Below are positions 8,478 through 17,943 of a stretch of DNA of 34,181 nt, piece by piece (positions within the stretch are counted from its first letter, which is position 1; each line of letters opens with the position of its first letter). The stretch comes from an uncultured Rhodospirillales bacterium (lineage in GTDB: Bacteria; Pseudomonadota; Alphaproteobacteria; Reyranellales; Reyranellaceae). Where the stretch lies: contig CAMFJT010000032.1 of the NCBI GenBank assembly GCA_945957125.1, forward strand, positions 1 through 34,181, given 5' to 3'. The position numbers and the translations under genes are program-made. Below the pieces are notes generated by a model. That model saw nothing but the letters and a program-made list of their open reading frames with translations. It was not told the origin of the DNA and ran no database searches.

Positions 8478-9413
8478 TCAATACCCTGTCTTCGCGTCCA
8501 CCGTGTTCTTCAGCGGCTGGCCCGCGCGCAGCGCCTTGATGTTGTCGATCACGCCGGGCGAGGCGGTGCGGGGGTTGGTGTACCCGGCCATGTGCGGGGT
8601 GATGTGCACCCGGGGATGCGTCCAGTAGCGATGCTCCGGCGGCAGGGGCTCGACGTTGAACACGTCGAGCGCGGCGCCGCCGATGTGACCCGAATCGAGC
8701 GCGGCCAGCAGGTCGTCGTCGACCACATGGCCGCCGCGGCCCATGTTGATCACGAAGCAACCCTTGGGCAGCGCGGCGAACAGGGTCTTGTCCATGATGC
8801 CGCGCGTCTCGCGCGTGAGCGGCAGCACGTTGACCAGGATGTCGGTGCGGGCGAGGAATTTCGGCAGGCCATCGGCGCCGTGAAAGGTCTCGACGCCGGG
8901 CAGGGTCTTGGCAGTGCGGCTCCAGCCGGCGGTCGGGAAGCCCAGCGCCGCGAACTTCCGCGCCGTGTCCTGCCCGATCGTGCCCAGCCCCATGACGCCG
9001 ATGCGACGGTGGATGGTGTCGACGAATTCCTCGGGCTTCCACTGCTGCGCGCGCTGGCTCGCGGCATATTTCTCGATGTCGCGATGGTGCCACAGGCCCC
9101 AATAGAGCGCGTACTCGCTCATCTGGCCGACCAGGCCCTCATCCATGATGCGCGTGATCGCCACGTCGGGCAGCTTGTCGTCGGCCAGCAGGTGATCGAC
9201 GCCCATGCCAAGCGACACGATCATCTTCAGGTTCCTGAACGAGGCGAGCAGCCCGGGCGTGGGCTTCCAGGCCAGCGCGATCTCGATGTCGTCGGTGTTG
9301 CCCAGACCGGCGCGCAAGGTGCGGAAGTCGATCGGACCCAGCCCCTCGGCGAGCAGCTTGTTCCACGCCAGCCCGTCGGTGTCGCGGCTGATATACGCAA
9401 TGGCCCCCGCCAT
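8478..9413 (-). CDS. ghrA: D-2-hydroxyacid dehydrogenase (glyoxylate/hydroxypyruvate reductase A type)
   Basis: This 311-aa enzyme reduces 2-keto acids such as glyoxylate or hydroxypyruvate with NAD(P)H, or the reverse. The Rossmann motif GLGTIG lies at 142-147. The catalytic triad of the family is present as Arg226 in NMGRGG, Glu255 in DVFNVEPLP and His274 in ITPHMAGYTNP. The order and length match the GhrA subgroup, although the exact substrate is uncertain. GGGGGAG precedes the ATG at 9413. The gene begins 11 bp after the stop of the ABC ATPase gene, so it is probably carried on the same transcript as the yej-type importer. The gene symbol is a family-level assignment. Confidence 0.9.
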   Translation of the reverse strand: MAGAIAYISRDTDGLAWNKLLAEGLGPIDFRTLRAGLGNTDDIEIALAWKPTPGLLASFRNLKMIVSLGMGVDHLLADDKLPDVAITRIMDEGLVGQMSEYALYWGLWHHRDIEKYAASQRAQQWKPEEFVDTIHRRIGVMGLGTIGQDTARKFAALGFPTAGWSRTAKTLPGVETFHGADGLPKFLARTDILVNVLPLTRETRGIMDKTLFAALPKGCFVINMGRGGHVVDDDLLAALDSGHIGGAALDVFNVEPLPPEHRYWTHPRVHITPHMAGYTNPRTASPGVIDNIKALRAGQPLKNTVDAKTGY

Positions 9414-9424
9414 GAACTCCCCCT

Positions 9425-11035
9425 CTACGCAACCGTCTCGAGATTGAACGCCGCCGCGATCAGCGCCTTCGTATAGGGCGTCTGCGGCGCGTCGAACACC
9501 TGCTGCGCGGTGCCGCGCTCGACGACCTGGCCGTTGCGCAGCACCACGACCTCGTCGGCCAGCGCGCGTACAACCTTGAGGTCGTGGCTGATGAACAGGT
9601 AGGCGAGCCTGTGGCGACGCTGCAGGTCGCGCAAGAGGTCGACGATCTGCGCCTGCACGCTCATGTCGAGCGCCGAGGTCGGCTCGTCGAGCACGATGAA
9701 GCGCGGCTTCAGCACGAGCGCGCGAGCGATCGAGATGCGTTGGCGCTGGCCGCCGGAGAATTCGTGCGGGTAGCGCTCGCGCGCCGCGGGATCGAGCCCA
9801 ACCTCGCGCAGCGCCTCGTCGATCAGCCGCGCGCGCTCCTCGGGCGTGCCGATGCCATGCACCTCCAGCCCCTCGCCGATGATCTGCGCCACCGACATGC
9901 GCGGGCTGAGCGAGCTGAACGGATCCTGGAAGACGATCTGCATCTGCCGGCGCAGCGGACGGATGTCGCGCTGGCTGAGCGCCTGCAGGTCGCGGCCGTC
10001 GAACACGATGCCGCCCTCGCTGCGCTCCAGCCGCAGCAGCGCGAGGCCGAGCGTCGTCTTGCCCGAGCCCGATTCGCCGACCAGCCCGATCGTATGCCCT
10101 TCGCGAAGCGCGATGCTGACGCCGTCGACCGCCTTCACGTAGCCGACCGTCCGGCGCAGCACGCCGCGCTTGATCGGGAAGTGCACCTTCAGATCGTCGA
10201 GCCGCAGGATCTCCGGCGCCTCCGGATCGGCCGTGGCCGGCCGGCCCTTCGGCTCTGCCGACAGGAGATGCTTCGTGTAGGCATGCTGCGGCCGGTCGAA
10301 CACCTCGGCCACCGGCCCCTGCTCGACGATCTCGCCCCTGGTCATGACGCAGACCCGGTCGGCCACCTTGCGCACGATGCCGAGGTCGTGGGTGATGAAC
10401 AGCAAGGCCATGCCGTACTTTGCCTGCAGGCTCTTCAGAAGCTTCAGGATCTGCGCCTGGATGGTGACGTCGAGCGCCGTGGTCGGCTCGTCGGCGATCA
10501 GCAGGTCGGGCTCGTTGGCCAGCGCCATGGCGATCATCACCCTCTGGCGCTGGCCGCCGGAGAGCTGGTGCGGATAGGCGCCGAGCCGCTCGGCGGCGTT
10601 GGGGATGCCGACCTGCTCGAGCAACTCGAGCGTGCGCTTGCGGGCAGCCTCGCGGCCGAGCCCCTTGTGCAGGATCAGCACCTCGTTGACCTGCCGCTCG
10701 ATCGTGTGCAGCGGGTTGAGCGAGGTCATCGGCTCCTGGAAGATCATCGACACGCGGTTGCCGCGCACCGCCAGCAGCTCGCGCGGCGGTGCGCCGACCA
10801 GCTCGCGGCCCTGGAAGCGGATCGAGCCGGTCGGATGGCGCGCCTGCGGATAGGGCAGGAGCTGCAGCACCGAGAGTGCGGTCACCGACTTGCCCGAGCC
10901 CGATTCGCCGACCAGCGCCAGCGTCTCGCCGCGCGCGATGTCGAAGCTCACGCCCTTGACCGCCTGGACGGCGTTCGCGCCGGCGCCGAAGGCGACCGAG
11001 AGGTCCCGGACCTCGAGCAGGGCGGGCTCGCTCAT
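9425..11035 (-). CDS. yejF: Peptide/microcin ABC transporter, double ATP-binding protein
   Basis: This 536-aa protein is two fused ABC ATPase domains, which drive the YejBE channel. Domain 1 has Walker A GESGSGKS at 43-50, signature LSGGQRQR at about 158-165, Walker B LLIADEP at 178-184 and the THD switch. Domain 2 repeats the set, with GESGSGKT at 320-327, SGGQRQR and [11 protein letters not shown]. Each domain ends with the oligopeptide-family extension containing [10 protein letters not shown] or [10 protein letters not shown]. The ATG overlaps the stop of yejE. The larger open frame upstream of this start is inside the permease gene. The dppDF-like arrangement fused in one chain is typical of YejF. 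Confidence 0.95.
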   Translation of the reverse strand: MSEPALLEVRDLSVAFGAGANAVQAVKGVSFDIARGETLALVGESGSGKSVTALSVLQLLPYPQARHPTGSIRFQGRELVGAPPRELLAVRGNRVSMIFQEPMTSLNPLHTIERQVNEVLILHKGLGREAARKRTLELLEQVGIPNAAERLGAYPHQLSGGQRQRVMIAMALANEPDLLIADEPTTALDVTIQAQILKLLKSLQAKYGMALLFITHDLGIVRKVADRVCVMTRGEIVEQGPVAEVFDRPQHAYTKHLLSAEPKGRPATADPEAPEILRLDDLKVHFPIKRGVLRRTVGYVKAVDGVSIALREGHTIGLVGESGSGKTTLGLALLRLERSEGGIVFDGRDLQALSQRDIRPLRRQMQIVFQDPFSSLSPRMSVAQIIGEGLEVHGIGTPEERARLIDEALREVGLDPAARERYPHEFSGGQRQRISIARALVLKPRFIVLDEPTSALDMSVQAQIVDLLRDLQRRHRLAYLFISHDLKVVRALADEVVVLRNGQVVERGTAQQVFDAPQTPYTKALIAAAFNLETVA

Positions 11036-12051
11036 GCCAGCACCTTGCGCGGGTTGAAGGCGTCGCGCACCGCCTCGCCGATGAACACCAGCAGGGTCAT
11101 CATGACGGCGATCACGGCGAAGCCGGTGAAGGCGAGCCACGGGGCGTTGAGGTTGTTCTTGCCCTGCAGCAGCAGCTCGCCCAGCGAGGGCGAGCCGACC
11201 GGCAGGCCGAAGCCCAGGAAGTCGAGCGCCGTCAGCGTGGTCACGGAGCCGGCCAGGATGAAGGGCAGGAAGGTCAGGGCCGAGGTCATGGCGTTGGGCA
11301 GGATGTGCCGGAACATGATGCGCACGTCCACCATGCCGAGCGCCCGGGCGGCCCGCACATAGTCGAAGTTCCGCCCGCGCAGGAATTCCGCCCGCACCAT
11401 GCCGACCAGCGCCATCCAAGAGAACAGCAGCATGATGCCGAGCAGCACCCAGAACCCCGGCTGGATGAAGCTCGCCAGGATGATCAGGATGTAGAGCGTC
11501 GGCATGCTCGACCAGATCTCCAGGAAGCGCTGGAACAGAAGGTCGACCCAGCCGCCGAAATAGCCCTGCAGCGCCCCGGCGGCGATGCCGATGATCGAGC
11601 TCAGGATCGTCAGCACGAGGCCGAACAGCACGGAGATGCGGAAGCCATAGATCAGCCGGGCAAGCACGTCCCGTGCCTGGTCGTCGGTGCCGAGCAGGTG
11701 CGCGAGCGAGGGCGGTTGCAGCGACTTGCGGCCCTCGCCGCCGATCACCGTGGCGTAGCCGTAGCGGATCGGCGGCCAGACGATCCAGCCCTTCTTCTCG
11801 ATCAGCTCCTGGACCTCGCGATCGGAATAGACCGCGTTGGTCGGGAAATCGCCGCCGAACGTCGTCTCGGGATAGTCGCGGACCAGCGGGAAATAGAAGC
11901 TGCCGTCGTAGCGGATCAGGATCGGCCGATCGTTGGCCAGCAGCTCCGCGCCGAGCGAGAGCACGAACAGCAGGCTGAAGAGCGCGAGCGAGACCATGCC
12001 GCGCCGGTTGGCGCGGAAGATCGCGAGGCGGCGCCGGGTCAGCGGGGTCAT
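11032..12051 (-). CDS. yejE: Peptide/microcin ABC transporter permease
   Basis: This 339-aa inner-membrane permease has an N-terminal membrane segment (LALFSLLFVLSLGAELL), a periplasmic stretch of about 100 residues, then five more hydrophobic segments. The ATPase-contact EAA loop reads FDYVRAARALGMVDVRIMFRH followed by ILPNAM. The periplasmic part with PTNAVYSDREVQELIEKKGW is characteristic of YejE rather than DppC. The start overlaps the yejB stop by one base as TGATG, and the stop overlaps the yejF start as ATGA, so B, E and F are translated as one coupled unit. Confidence 0.94.
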   Translation of the reverse strand: MTPLTRRRLAIFRANRRGMVSLALFSLLFVLSLGAELLANDRPILIRYDGSFYFPLVRDYPETTFGGDFPTNAVYSDREVQELIEKKGWIVWPPIRYGYATVIGGEGRKSLQPPSLAHLLGTDDQARDVLARLIYGFRISVLFGLVLTILSSIIGIAAGALQGYFGGWVDLLFQRFLEIWSSMPTLYILIILASFIQPGFWVLLGIMLLFSWMALVGMVRAEFLRGRNFDYVRAARALGMVDVRIMFRHILPNAMTSALTFLPFILAGSVTTLTALDFLGFGLPVGSPSLGELLLQGKNNLNAPWLAFTGFAVIAVMMTLLVFIGEAVRDAFNPRKVLA

Positions 12052-13151
12052 CAGGCGCGCGCCTCGAAATCGATGCGTGGATCGATGATCGTGTAGAGCA
12101 CGTCGCCCAAGAGGCCGATCAACAGGCCGAGCAGGCCGAAGAAGTACAGCGTGCCGAACATCACCGGATAGTCGCGGTTGAGCGCCGCCTCGAAGCCCAG
12201 CAGGCCGATGCCGTCGAGCGAGAAGATCACCTCGATCAGCATCGAGCCGGTGAACAGCACGCCGATCAGCGCCGCGGGGAAGCCCGAGATCGGGATCAGC
12301 ATGGCGTTGCGGAAGACGTGGCCGTAGAGCACGCGGCTCTCGACCAGCCCCTTGGCGCGGGCGGTGATCACGTACTGCTTGTTGATCTCCTCGAGGAAGG
12401 AATTCTTGGTCAGGAAGGTGAGCGTGGTGAAGCCGCCGATGGTCATCGCCAGGATCGGCAGCGCCATGTGCCAGAAATAATCGAGCACCTTGTCGACCGG
12501 CCCGAGCTGGTGCCAGTCCTCCGACACCAGCCCACGCAGCGGGAACCATTTGACGTAGCTGCCGCCCGCGAACAGCACGACCAGCAGCAGTGCGAACAGG
12601 AAGGCGGGGATGGCGTTGAGCACGATCAGCGTGCTCGACGTCGCGAGGTCGAAGCGCGAGCCGTCGCGCACCGCCTTCCGAATGCCGAGCGGAATGGAGA
12701 CGAGGTAGACCAGCAACGTCGTCCACAGGCCGAGCGAGATCGAGACCGGCATCTTCTCGATCACCAGGTCGACCACGCGCCGGTTGCGGAAGAAGCTCTC
12801 GCCGAAGTCGAACACGAGATAGTTCTTCATCATCAGGAAAAAGCGCTCGTGCACCGGCTTGTCGAAGCCGTACATCTTCTCGATCCGCTCGATCAGCTCT
12901 TTCGGCAGGCCGCGCGCGCCGCGATAGGTGCCGGCGCCGCCGCCCGACGTATCGGCCTGGGTGCGTGCGCTGGTGTCGCTGACATTGCCGGAGAAGCGGT
13001 CGGTCGCGTTGCTGCCGGTGCCCTGGATCTGCGACAGCATCTGCTCGACCGGCCCGCCGGGGGCTGCCTGGATGATCGCAAAATTGAGCACCATGATGCC
13101 GAGCAGGGTCGGCACCATGAGCATCAGGCGGCGCAGGACGTAGGACAGCAT
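12051..13151 (-). CDS. yejB: Peptide/microcin ABC transporter permease
   Basis: This 366-aa permease opens with MLSYVLRRLMLMVPTLLGI, the classic first membrane helix of the DppB/OppB type. A Gly/Ser/Thr-rich periplasmic loop at about 44-82 follows, then PVSISLGLWTTLLVYLVSIP and further helices. The EAA loop is EEINKQYVITARAKGL with VFRNAM. It begins 12 bp after the yejA stop, is followed by yejE with a one-base overlap, and pairs with YejE to form the channel. Length and loop are typical of YejB. Confidence 0.94.
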   Translation of the reverse strand: MLSYVLRRLMLMVPTLLGIMVLNFAIIQAAPGGPVEQMLSQIQGTGSNATDRFSGNVSDTSARTQADTSGGGAGTYRGARGLPKELIERIEKMYGFDKPVHERFFLMMKNYLVFDFGESFFRNRRVVDLVIEKMPVSISLGLWTTLLVYLVSIPLGIRKAVRDGSRFDLATSSTLIVLNAIPAFLFALLLVVLFAGGSYVKWFPLRGLVSEDWHQLGPVDKVLDYFWHMALPILAMTIGGFTTLTFLTKNSFLEEINKQYVITARAKGLVESRVLYGHVFRNAMLIPISGFPAALIGVLFTGSMLIEVIFSLDGIGLLGFEAALNRDYPVMFGTLYFFGLLGLLIGLLGDVLYTIIDPRIDFEARA

Positions 13152-13163
13152 CCGACGGGCAGG

Positions 13164-15008
13164 CTATTTCTTGTCGGGCGCCGGCAGGGCCTTTTCCCGG
13201 GCGCCGTCGATCCACCAGGTGTCGAGCGCGACCGGTGCATACTTCGCGCTCTTCGACGGCCGGGCGAATTTGTTCCAGTAGGCGACGTAGGCCTTGTTGC
13301 TGTGCCACGCCGGCACGACGAAGTGGTTCCACAGCAGAACGCGGTCGAGCGCCCGCGTGACGGCGATCAGGCTCTCCCGGTCGGGCGCGGCGATCAGCTT
13401 CTCGATGAGTTGGTCGATCGCGGCATCCTTGATGCCGACCGTGTTGCGGCTGCCCGGCGTGTCGGCGGCCTTCGAGCCCCAGAAGTCGCGCTGCTCGTTG
13501 CCCGGCGACAGAGACTGGCCGAAACCGTCGGACATCACGTCGAAGTCGAACTCGTCCTCGCGCCGCTTGAACTGCGCGGTGTCGACGGTGCGCACGTTCA
13601 TCTCGACGCCGATCCGCTCGAGGTTCTGCTTGTAGGGCAGCGCGATGCGCTCGAAGCTCGCGTCGTTCAGAAGCATCTCGAAGGCGAGCTTCTTGCCCGA
13701 CTTGTCGGTCATCTTGCCGTCCTTGACCTCCCAGCCCGCCTCCTTGAGGAGCTGCAGCGAGCGGCGCGCCAGCTCGCGCACGTTGCCGGTGCCGTCGGTG
13801 AGCGGCAGCTTGAATTCCTTCGTGAAGACCTCGTCCGGGATCTTGCCCTTGAGCGGCTCGAGATACTTCAGCTCCGCCGGCGCGGGCAGGCCGGAGGACG
13901 CGAGCTCGGAGTTGCCGAAGAACGAGTCGTTGCGCTTGTACATGCCGTAGAAGAGATTCTTGTTGCTCCATTCGAAGTCGAACATCCCGGCGATCGCCTC
14001 GCGCACGCGGCGGTCCTTGAAAAGCTCGCGGCGGAGATTGAAGCTGAAGCACTGCATGCCGGTCGGCAGCTCGTGCGCGATCTCGGCCTTGACGATGCGG
14101 CCGTCCTTGACCGGCGGGATGTCGTAGGCGGTCGCCCAGTTGCGCGCGATGTTTTCCTGGCGCACGTCGATCTCGCCCGCCTTGAAGGCCTCGAACTGCA
14201 CCGTGACGTCGCGATAGTATTCGTAGCGGATCGTGTCGAAGTTGTTGCGGCCGCGCGACAGCCAGAGGTCCTTGCCCCACCAGTCGGGCATGCGCCGATA
14301 GGTGATCGAGCGGCCGATGTCGAACGACTCGACCTTGTAGGGTCCGCTGCCCAGCGGCACCTCGAGCGAGACCTTCTCGAAGTCGCGCGAGGCCCACCAT
14401 TTGGACGGCAGGATCGGAAGCTGCCCGACGATCAGCGGCAGCTCGCGGTTGGTGGCGTCGCGGAAGGTGAACTTGACCTTCCGGTCGCCGACCTTCTCCG
14501 CCTTGAGCACGTCGTGATAGTAGAGGGCATAGAGCGGCTGGCCCTTGGCCTTGAGGATGTCGAAGCTGAAGATCACGTCCTCGACCGTGATCGGCGTGCC
14601 GTCGTGCCAGCGCGCCTGCGGGCGCAGCGCATAGGCCACCCAGGACCGGTCCTCCGGCCATTCGATCGTCTCGGCGATCAGCCCGTACTCGGTCGAGGCC
14701 TCGTCGCGCGACGACCAGCACAGCGTGTCCCACAGCGCGCTGATGCCGGCGGCCGGCACGCTCTTGACGATGAAGGGATGCAGCGAGTCGAACGTGCCGC
14801 GCGCGCCGTAGCGCACCGTGCCGCCCTTGGGGGCGTCGGGATTGACGAAATCCGGCGGTCCGGCATCCGGCCCGTACTTGGGCTCGCCATGCATGGCGAA
14901 GCCGTGGCTGGTGTGGATCTTGGACGCGTCCTGCGCCCGGACGATGGCCGGCGCCGCCAGCCACAAGGCGGCACTGCCCGCCAGAACTCCGCGCCGTCCG
15001 ATCGCCAT
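13164..15008 (-). CDS. yejA: Extracellular solute-binding protein of the yej importer
   Basis: This 614-aa family 5 solute-binding protein captures oligopeptides in the periplasm and delivers them to YejBEF. The leader MAIGRRGVLAGSAALWLAAP has a twin-arginine-like RRGVL followed by a hydrophobic stretch and an Ala-X-Ala-like site, so Tat or Sec export are both possible. The mature part has the SBP_bac_5 features YGLIAETIEWPEDRSWVAY and WHDGTPITVEDVIFSF, with ETIEWP typical of the YejA subgroup. A GGGAG sits upstream of the ATG. A TATATA at 15034-15039 on the minus strand could be a -10 box, but no matching -35 was found. It heads the yejABEF order and continues into the dehydrogenase gene. 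Confidence 0.94.
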   Translation of the reverse strand: MAIGRRGVLAGSAALWLAAPAIVRAQDASKIHTSHGFAMHGEPKYGPDAGPPDFVNPDAPKGGTVRYGARGTFDSLHPFIVKSVPAAGISALWDTLCWSSRDEASTEYGLIAETIEWPEDRSWVAYALRPQARWHDGTPITVEDVIFSFDILKAKGQPLYALYYHDVLKAEKVGDRKVKFTFRDATNRELPLIVGQLPILPSKWWASRDFEKVSLEVPLGSGPYKVESFDIGRSITYRRMPDWWGKDLWLSRGRNNFDTIRYEYYRDVTVQFEAFKAGEIDVRQENIARNWATAYDIPPVKDGRIVKAEIAHELPTGMQCFSFNLRRELFKDRRVREAIAGMFDFEWSNKNLFYGMYKRNDSFFGNSELASSGLPAPAELKYLEPLKGKIPDEVFTKEFKLPLTDGTGNVRELARRSLQLLKEAGWEVKDGKMTDKSGKKLAFEMLLNDASFERIALPYKQNLERIGVEMNVRTVDTAQFKRREDEFDFDVMSDGFGQSLSPGNEQRDFWGSKAADTPGSRNTVGIKDAAIDQLIEKLIAAPDRESLIAVTRALDRVLLWNHFVVPAWHSNKAYVAYWNKFARPSKSAKYAPVALDTWWIDGAREKALPAPDKK

Positions 15009-15096
15009 TTACCGCGCTCCCAAAGCCAGCCCCTATATAGCGCGGGCAAGTTGGGCCGCACTATGGCTGCAGCCTCACATCGGTGTCGGGTTCGGG

Positions 15097-15333
15097 CTAC
15101 TCTTCCATGAAGCGGCGGACCGTGCTGCGCATCGCACGGTCGGTGACCGACTCCGCGAGCTCCGAACGCCGTCGGCGGTCTTCCTCGACGACAGAGTTGA
15201 CCGCAGCCTTGGCAGCCGCGCCGGCTTCCCGCAGCTTGTCGAGGCGCTTCGCCGCATCGGCCGCGGGAAGGCGGGCCGGCGTGACATTGACGAAGAGAGG
15301 CGGGTTCGTTTTCTGGTTGCTCATTCTCTTCAC
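15097..15333 (-). CDS. Small hypothetical protein coupled to the patatin gene
   Basis: I do not recognise this 78-aa product. It is charged, with an extended start (MSNQKTNPPLFVNVTPA) followed by helix-forming sequence rich in Ala, Arg, Lys and Glu, ending RSTVRRFMEE. It has no membrane segment or signal peptide. A GTG start at 15333 overlaps the stop of the lipase gene as GTGA; an ATG at 15324 would give 75 aa and has AAGAG just before it. The coupling argues it is a real gene and perhaps a partner of the lipase. The opposite frames show no competing family. Confidence 0.6.
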   Translation of the reverse strand: MKRMSNQKTNPPLFVNVTPARLPAADAAKRLDKLREAGAAAKAAVNSVVEEDRRRRSELAESVTDRAMRSTVRRFMEE

Positions 15334-16895
15334 CGGATCTTCAAGGCGCTCTGAATCAGGGAGCCCATCACTTCTGAAGCAGTTTCGGCCAGTTCAGTCA
15401 CTGTTTCCACATCGAACTTGAAGTATTCCAGGGCCAGGTCGCTATCGACCGCCAGCACCCCGATTGTCTCCGTAGCTGCTTCGGCGGTCGAAATAGGAAT
15501 GGCAAGGCACCACTTCAAGTCGCTGCGGACCAAGGCCTTTCGATAGCGATCCCCCGGTTCCGATAGCCCGGCCGCGGGGTCGAAAGGTATCGGCGAGAGC
15601 ACCGGTCGTTTCTGCGTTACGGCCAAGCCGATGACGCTGGAGGCCTCAGGAAGCAGAAGTTGATCATCAGTGTCTGTCGGCAGGAGATTCCAGCCGTGCT
15701 GGATGCGCCAGGAGGCAATGGCCCCAGGGTCGCGCAGCGCCACAAGAACGCGTGTTCGGTGATGGGGAGGCCGCGGGTTTGGCTCCAGCAGCGCGTCTAC
15801 CAGTTCACCGATGTGCGCGCAGGCATCCTCGATACGCTGCGGCAGGACGAACAGGCGTTCGTTTATCAGCAGCCTTGCCGTCGCTTCGGCGCTGCTGACG
15901 CTCGCAGCGACCCTGTCCCGGCCGATGTCGAAATCGACGACCTGGATCTCCGTTTTCAGCGGGAGGATGAAGAGCCGCGGCGCGGCCCTGGTTTCGAGAT
16001 GCTGCCGTCCAAACATTGCCGATTTGAGGATCGATGCCAGCAGGCCAAGCGGGCCGAGTCCGGCATTCGTCGAGGCATTCGCGCCGGCTTCTATCGTTAT
16101 CGCCAGCGTGATGGCATCCGGATCGAGCGCACGCTCTTCGTCGAAGGTCCAGGCAGGCAGATTGCTCACGATGCCGCCGTCGATGTACCGGCAGCCTTCT
16201 ATGTCGCGGTACGAGCAGGCGATCGGCAGCGCGGCCGATGCCGCAACGGCCTCAGCCACCCGCACCGATGGCGTCGCAGTACCGGAGAAGATCTTGAGGC
16301 GGCGTGCGGCGACGTCGGTTGCGACGATGCGCAGGGGCATGCCAATCGCTTCGACATCGGCAAACCGAACCGGACCCTCGATTCCAAGCTTCACGGCAAG
16401 GGCACGGTCGAGCTTCTCGACGAGGACATCAAGATTGCTCAGGCCTCGGGTGAGCCGCGTTCCGATCCACGCCAGCGTCGCTGCGAAGCACAGGACGAAG
16501 AGCAAACCCGCTTCCGACCATGACAGATTGCCGAAGCAGGAGATTGCCAAGGCTGCCGCGGCCGAGGGTACGGCCATCAGAAACAGAGCCACGGCGAGAT
16601 CGCTGGCGGCCCATCGGGCCAGGGCCAGTCGTCCCCATTGGCGGCCGAAAAAGTCAGTCGCCGCGTCCATCCCCAGAAGCTGCAATATTGGGCTGGTCCC
16701 ATCTTCGGCGACCAGTTCCTCGGCGCTGTAGCCTGCTGCCACCAGAGCGGCGACGATCGCGCCGGCTGAAGTGCCGGCAACGCCGGCGATCTTGATCTGG
16801 GATTCCCGATCGAGTGCCCGGAGGGCGCCCACATGAACAATACCTTTGGCGCCGCCACCTTCGAATACGAGAAAAATCCGCTTTCGATGGGCCAT
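15330..16895 (-). CDS. Patatin-like phospholipase with membrane segments and C-terminal GAF-like domain
   Basis: This 521-aa protein joins three parts. The patatin core has the oxyanion loop GGGAKG at 13-18, nucleophile Ser43 in GTSAG and catalytic Asp239 in YIDGG, so a Ser-Asp lipid acyl hydrolase is expected to be active. Two hydrophobic segments, about 98-118 and 127-146, interrupt the core and suggest membrane attachment. From about 355 to the end the sequence reads like a GAF sensor domain: VLVALRDPGAIASWR, the segment around SVIGLAVTQKRPVLS, and CLAIPISTAEAATETIGVLAVDSD. GAF domains bind small ligands or sense redox state, so ligand control of a membrane lipase is inferred. It begins 74 bp after the Bug gene and is coupled to the small gene downstream. 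Confidence 0.88.
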   Translation of the reverse strand: MAHRKRIFLVFEGGGAKGIVHVGALRALDRESQIKIAGVAGTSAGAIVAALVAAGYSAEELVAEDGTSPILQLLGMDAATDFFGRQWGRLALARWAASDLAVALFLMAVPSAAAALAISCFGNLSWSEAGLLFVLCFAATLAWIGTRLTRGLSNLDVLVEKLDRALAVKLGIEGPVRFADVEAIGMPLRIVATDVAARRLKIFSGTATPSVRVAEAVAASAALPIACSYRDIEGCRYIDGGIVSNLPAWTFDEERALDPDAITLAITIEAGANASTNAGLGPLGLLASILKSAMFGRQHLETRAAPRLFILPLKTEIQVVDFDIGRDRVAASVSSAEATARLLINERLFVLPQRIEDACAHIGELVDALLEPNPRPPHHRTRVLVALRDPGAIASWRIQHGWNLLPTDTDDQLLLPEASSVIGLAVTQKRPVLSPIPFDPAAGLSEPGDRYRKALVRSDLKWCLAIPISTAEAATETIGVLAVDSDLALEYFKFDVETVTELAETASEVMGSLIQSALKIR

Positions 16896-16969
16896 GGGAA
16901 GGCATTCTTACGGTTGTGCAGCCTATAAGAATAGCTCTCGATCTAGGTGACTTCCAGCGTCCATTGGCA

Positions 16970-17941
16970 TCAACTCTCGCCCTTGATCCCCGCCTCCTTC
17001 ACGAGCTTGCCGTAGCGGGCGAAGTCGGCGGCGTAGAGGGCCTGGACCTCGGTCGGGGTGCGCGGGGCGGGGACCTCGCAGGAGGCCTTGTCGAGGCGGT
17101 CGCGGGTCTCGGGCTGGGCCGTCACCTTCATGGCCGCGTCGTGGATGCGGCGGACGATGTCGCCCGGCGTGCCGGCGCGCACGGCGATGGTGTACCAGCT
17201 CATCACCTCGGCCTCGCCGAAGCCCTGCTCGGTGAAGGTCGGCACGTCGGGCAGGATGCGGCTGCGCTGGCGGCCGATGAAGCCGATGGCGCGCAGCTTG
17301 CCCGCCTGCACGTGCTGCAGGGCGAGCGGGCCGGGCAGCAGCCCGACCTGCAGGCGGCCCTCGAGCAGGTCGGTCATGCCCGGCGGGATGCCGCGATAGG
17401 GCACCGAGGTCATGTCGAACTTCGCCTCGCTCTTGAGCAGCTCGCAGGCGAGGTGGATCGACGAGCCGTTGCCGGGATTGAGATAGTTGAGCTTGCCCGG
17501 GTTGGCGCGGCCGTAGGCGACCAGCTCCTTGAGGTCGCGGACCGGCAGGTCGGCATTCACCGTTGCGACCGAGTTGGCGACGGCAACCAGCGCCACGCCC
17601 TGGAAATCCTTCAGCGGGTCGTACGATACCGGCTGCAGCAGCGGCGCCACGACATGGGCAAGGGTTGCGATCACCCAGGTATAACCGTCGGCCGGCGCCT
17701 GCGGGATCATCGCGGTGGCCAGGGTGCTGTTCGCGCCCGGCCGGGGATCGACCACGATCGGCTGGCCGAGCTCGGTCACCATCGGCTCGGCGACCGCGCG
17801 GGCCACGATGTCGACGATGCCGCCGACCGGATAGGGCACCAGGAAGCGGATCGGCTTGCCGGGCCAGCCTTGCGCCAGCGTCGGCCGCGCGGACAGGGCG
17901 ATGCCGCCGGCAATCGCCGCGCGACGGGTCATGGCAATCAT
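16970..17941 (-). CDS. Bug-family tripartite tricarboxylate transporter substrate-binding protein
   Basis: This 323-aa periplasmic receptor has a leader MIAMTRRAAIAGGIALSARP with cleavage near TLAQ. The mature start GWPGKPIRFLVPYPVGGIVDIVARAV matches the Bug/TctC signature in which the chain clasps a carboxylated ligand through water molecules. Later blocks include YDPLKDFQGVALVAV and DVPTFTEQGFGE, both family hallmarks. The ATG at 17941 lies 2 bp after the stop of the upstream Bug gene, so the pair is co-transcribed. The extension upstream to 17986 is inside that gene. No TctA or TctB membrane genes are nearby, as is common for orphan Bug receptors. The ligand is unknown. Confidence 0.92.
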   Translation of the reverse strand: MIAMTRRAAIAGGIALSARPTLAQGWPGKPIRFLVPYPVGGIVDIVARAVAEPMVTELGQPIVVDPRPGANSTLATAMIPQAPADGYTWVIATLAHVVAPLLQPVSYDPLKDFQGVALVAVANSVATVNADLPVRDLKELVAYGRANPGKLNYLNPGNGSSIHLACELLKSEAKFDMTSVPYRGIPPGMTDLLEGRLQVGLLPGPLALQHVQAGKLRAIGFIGRQRSRILPDVPTFTEQGFGEAEVMSWYTIAVRAGTPGDIVRRIHDAAMKVTAQPETRDRLDKASCEVPAPRTPTEVQALYAADFARYGKLVKEAGIKGES

Positions 17942-17943
17942 GG

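Noticed and set aside
11032..14964. 1310-codon open frame on the minus strand
   Set aside because: Only its last 339 codons are yejE; the rest is an off-frame reading of yejB and yejA.
12318..15110. 930-codon plus-strand frame
   Set aside because: Antisense to yejA and yejB, with no recognisable domain.
15330..16895. Patatin gene as a CBASS anti-phage effector
   Set aside because: No nucleotide cyclase, HORMA or ubiquitin-like gene lies nearby, and neighbours are ordinary metabolic and transport genes.
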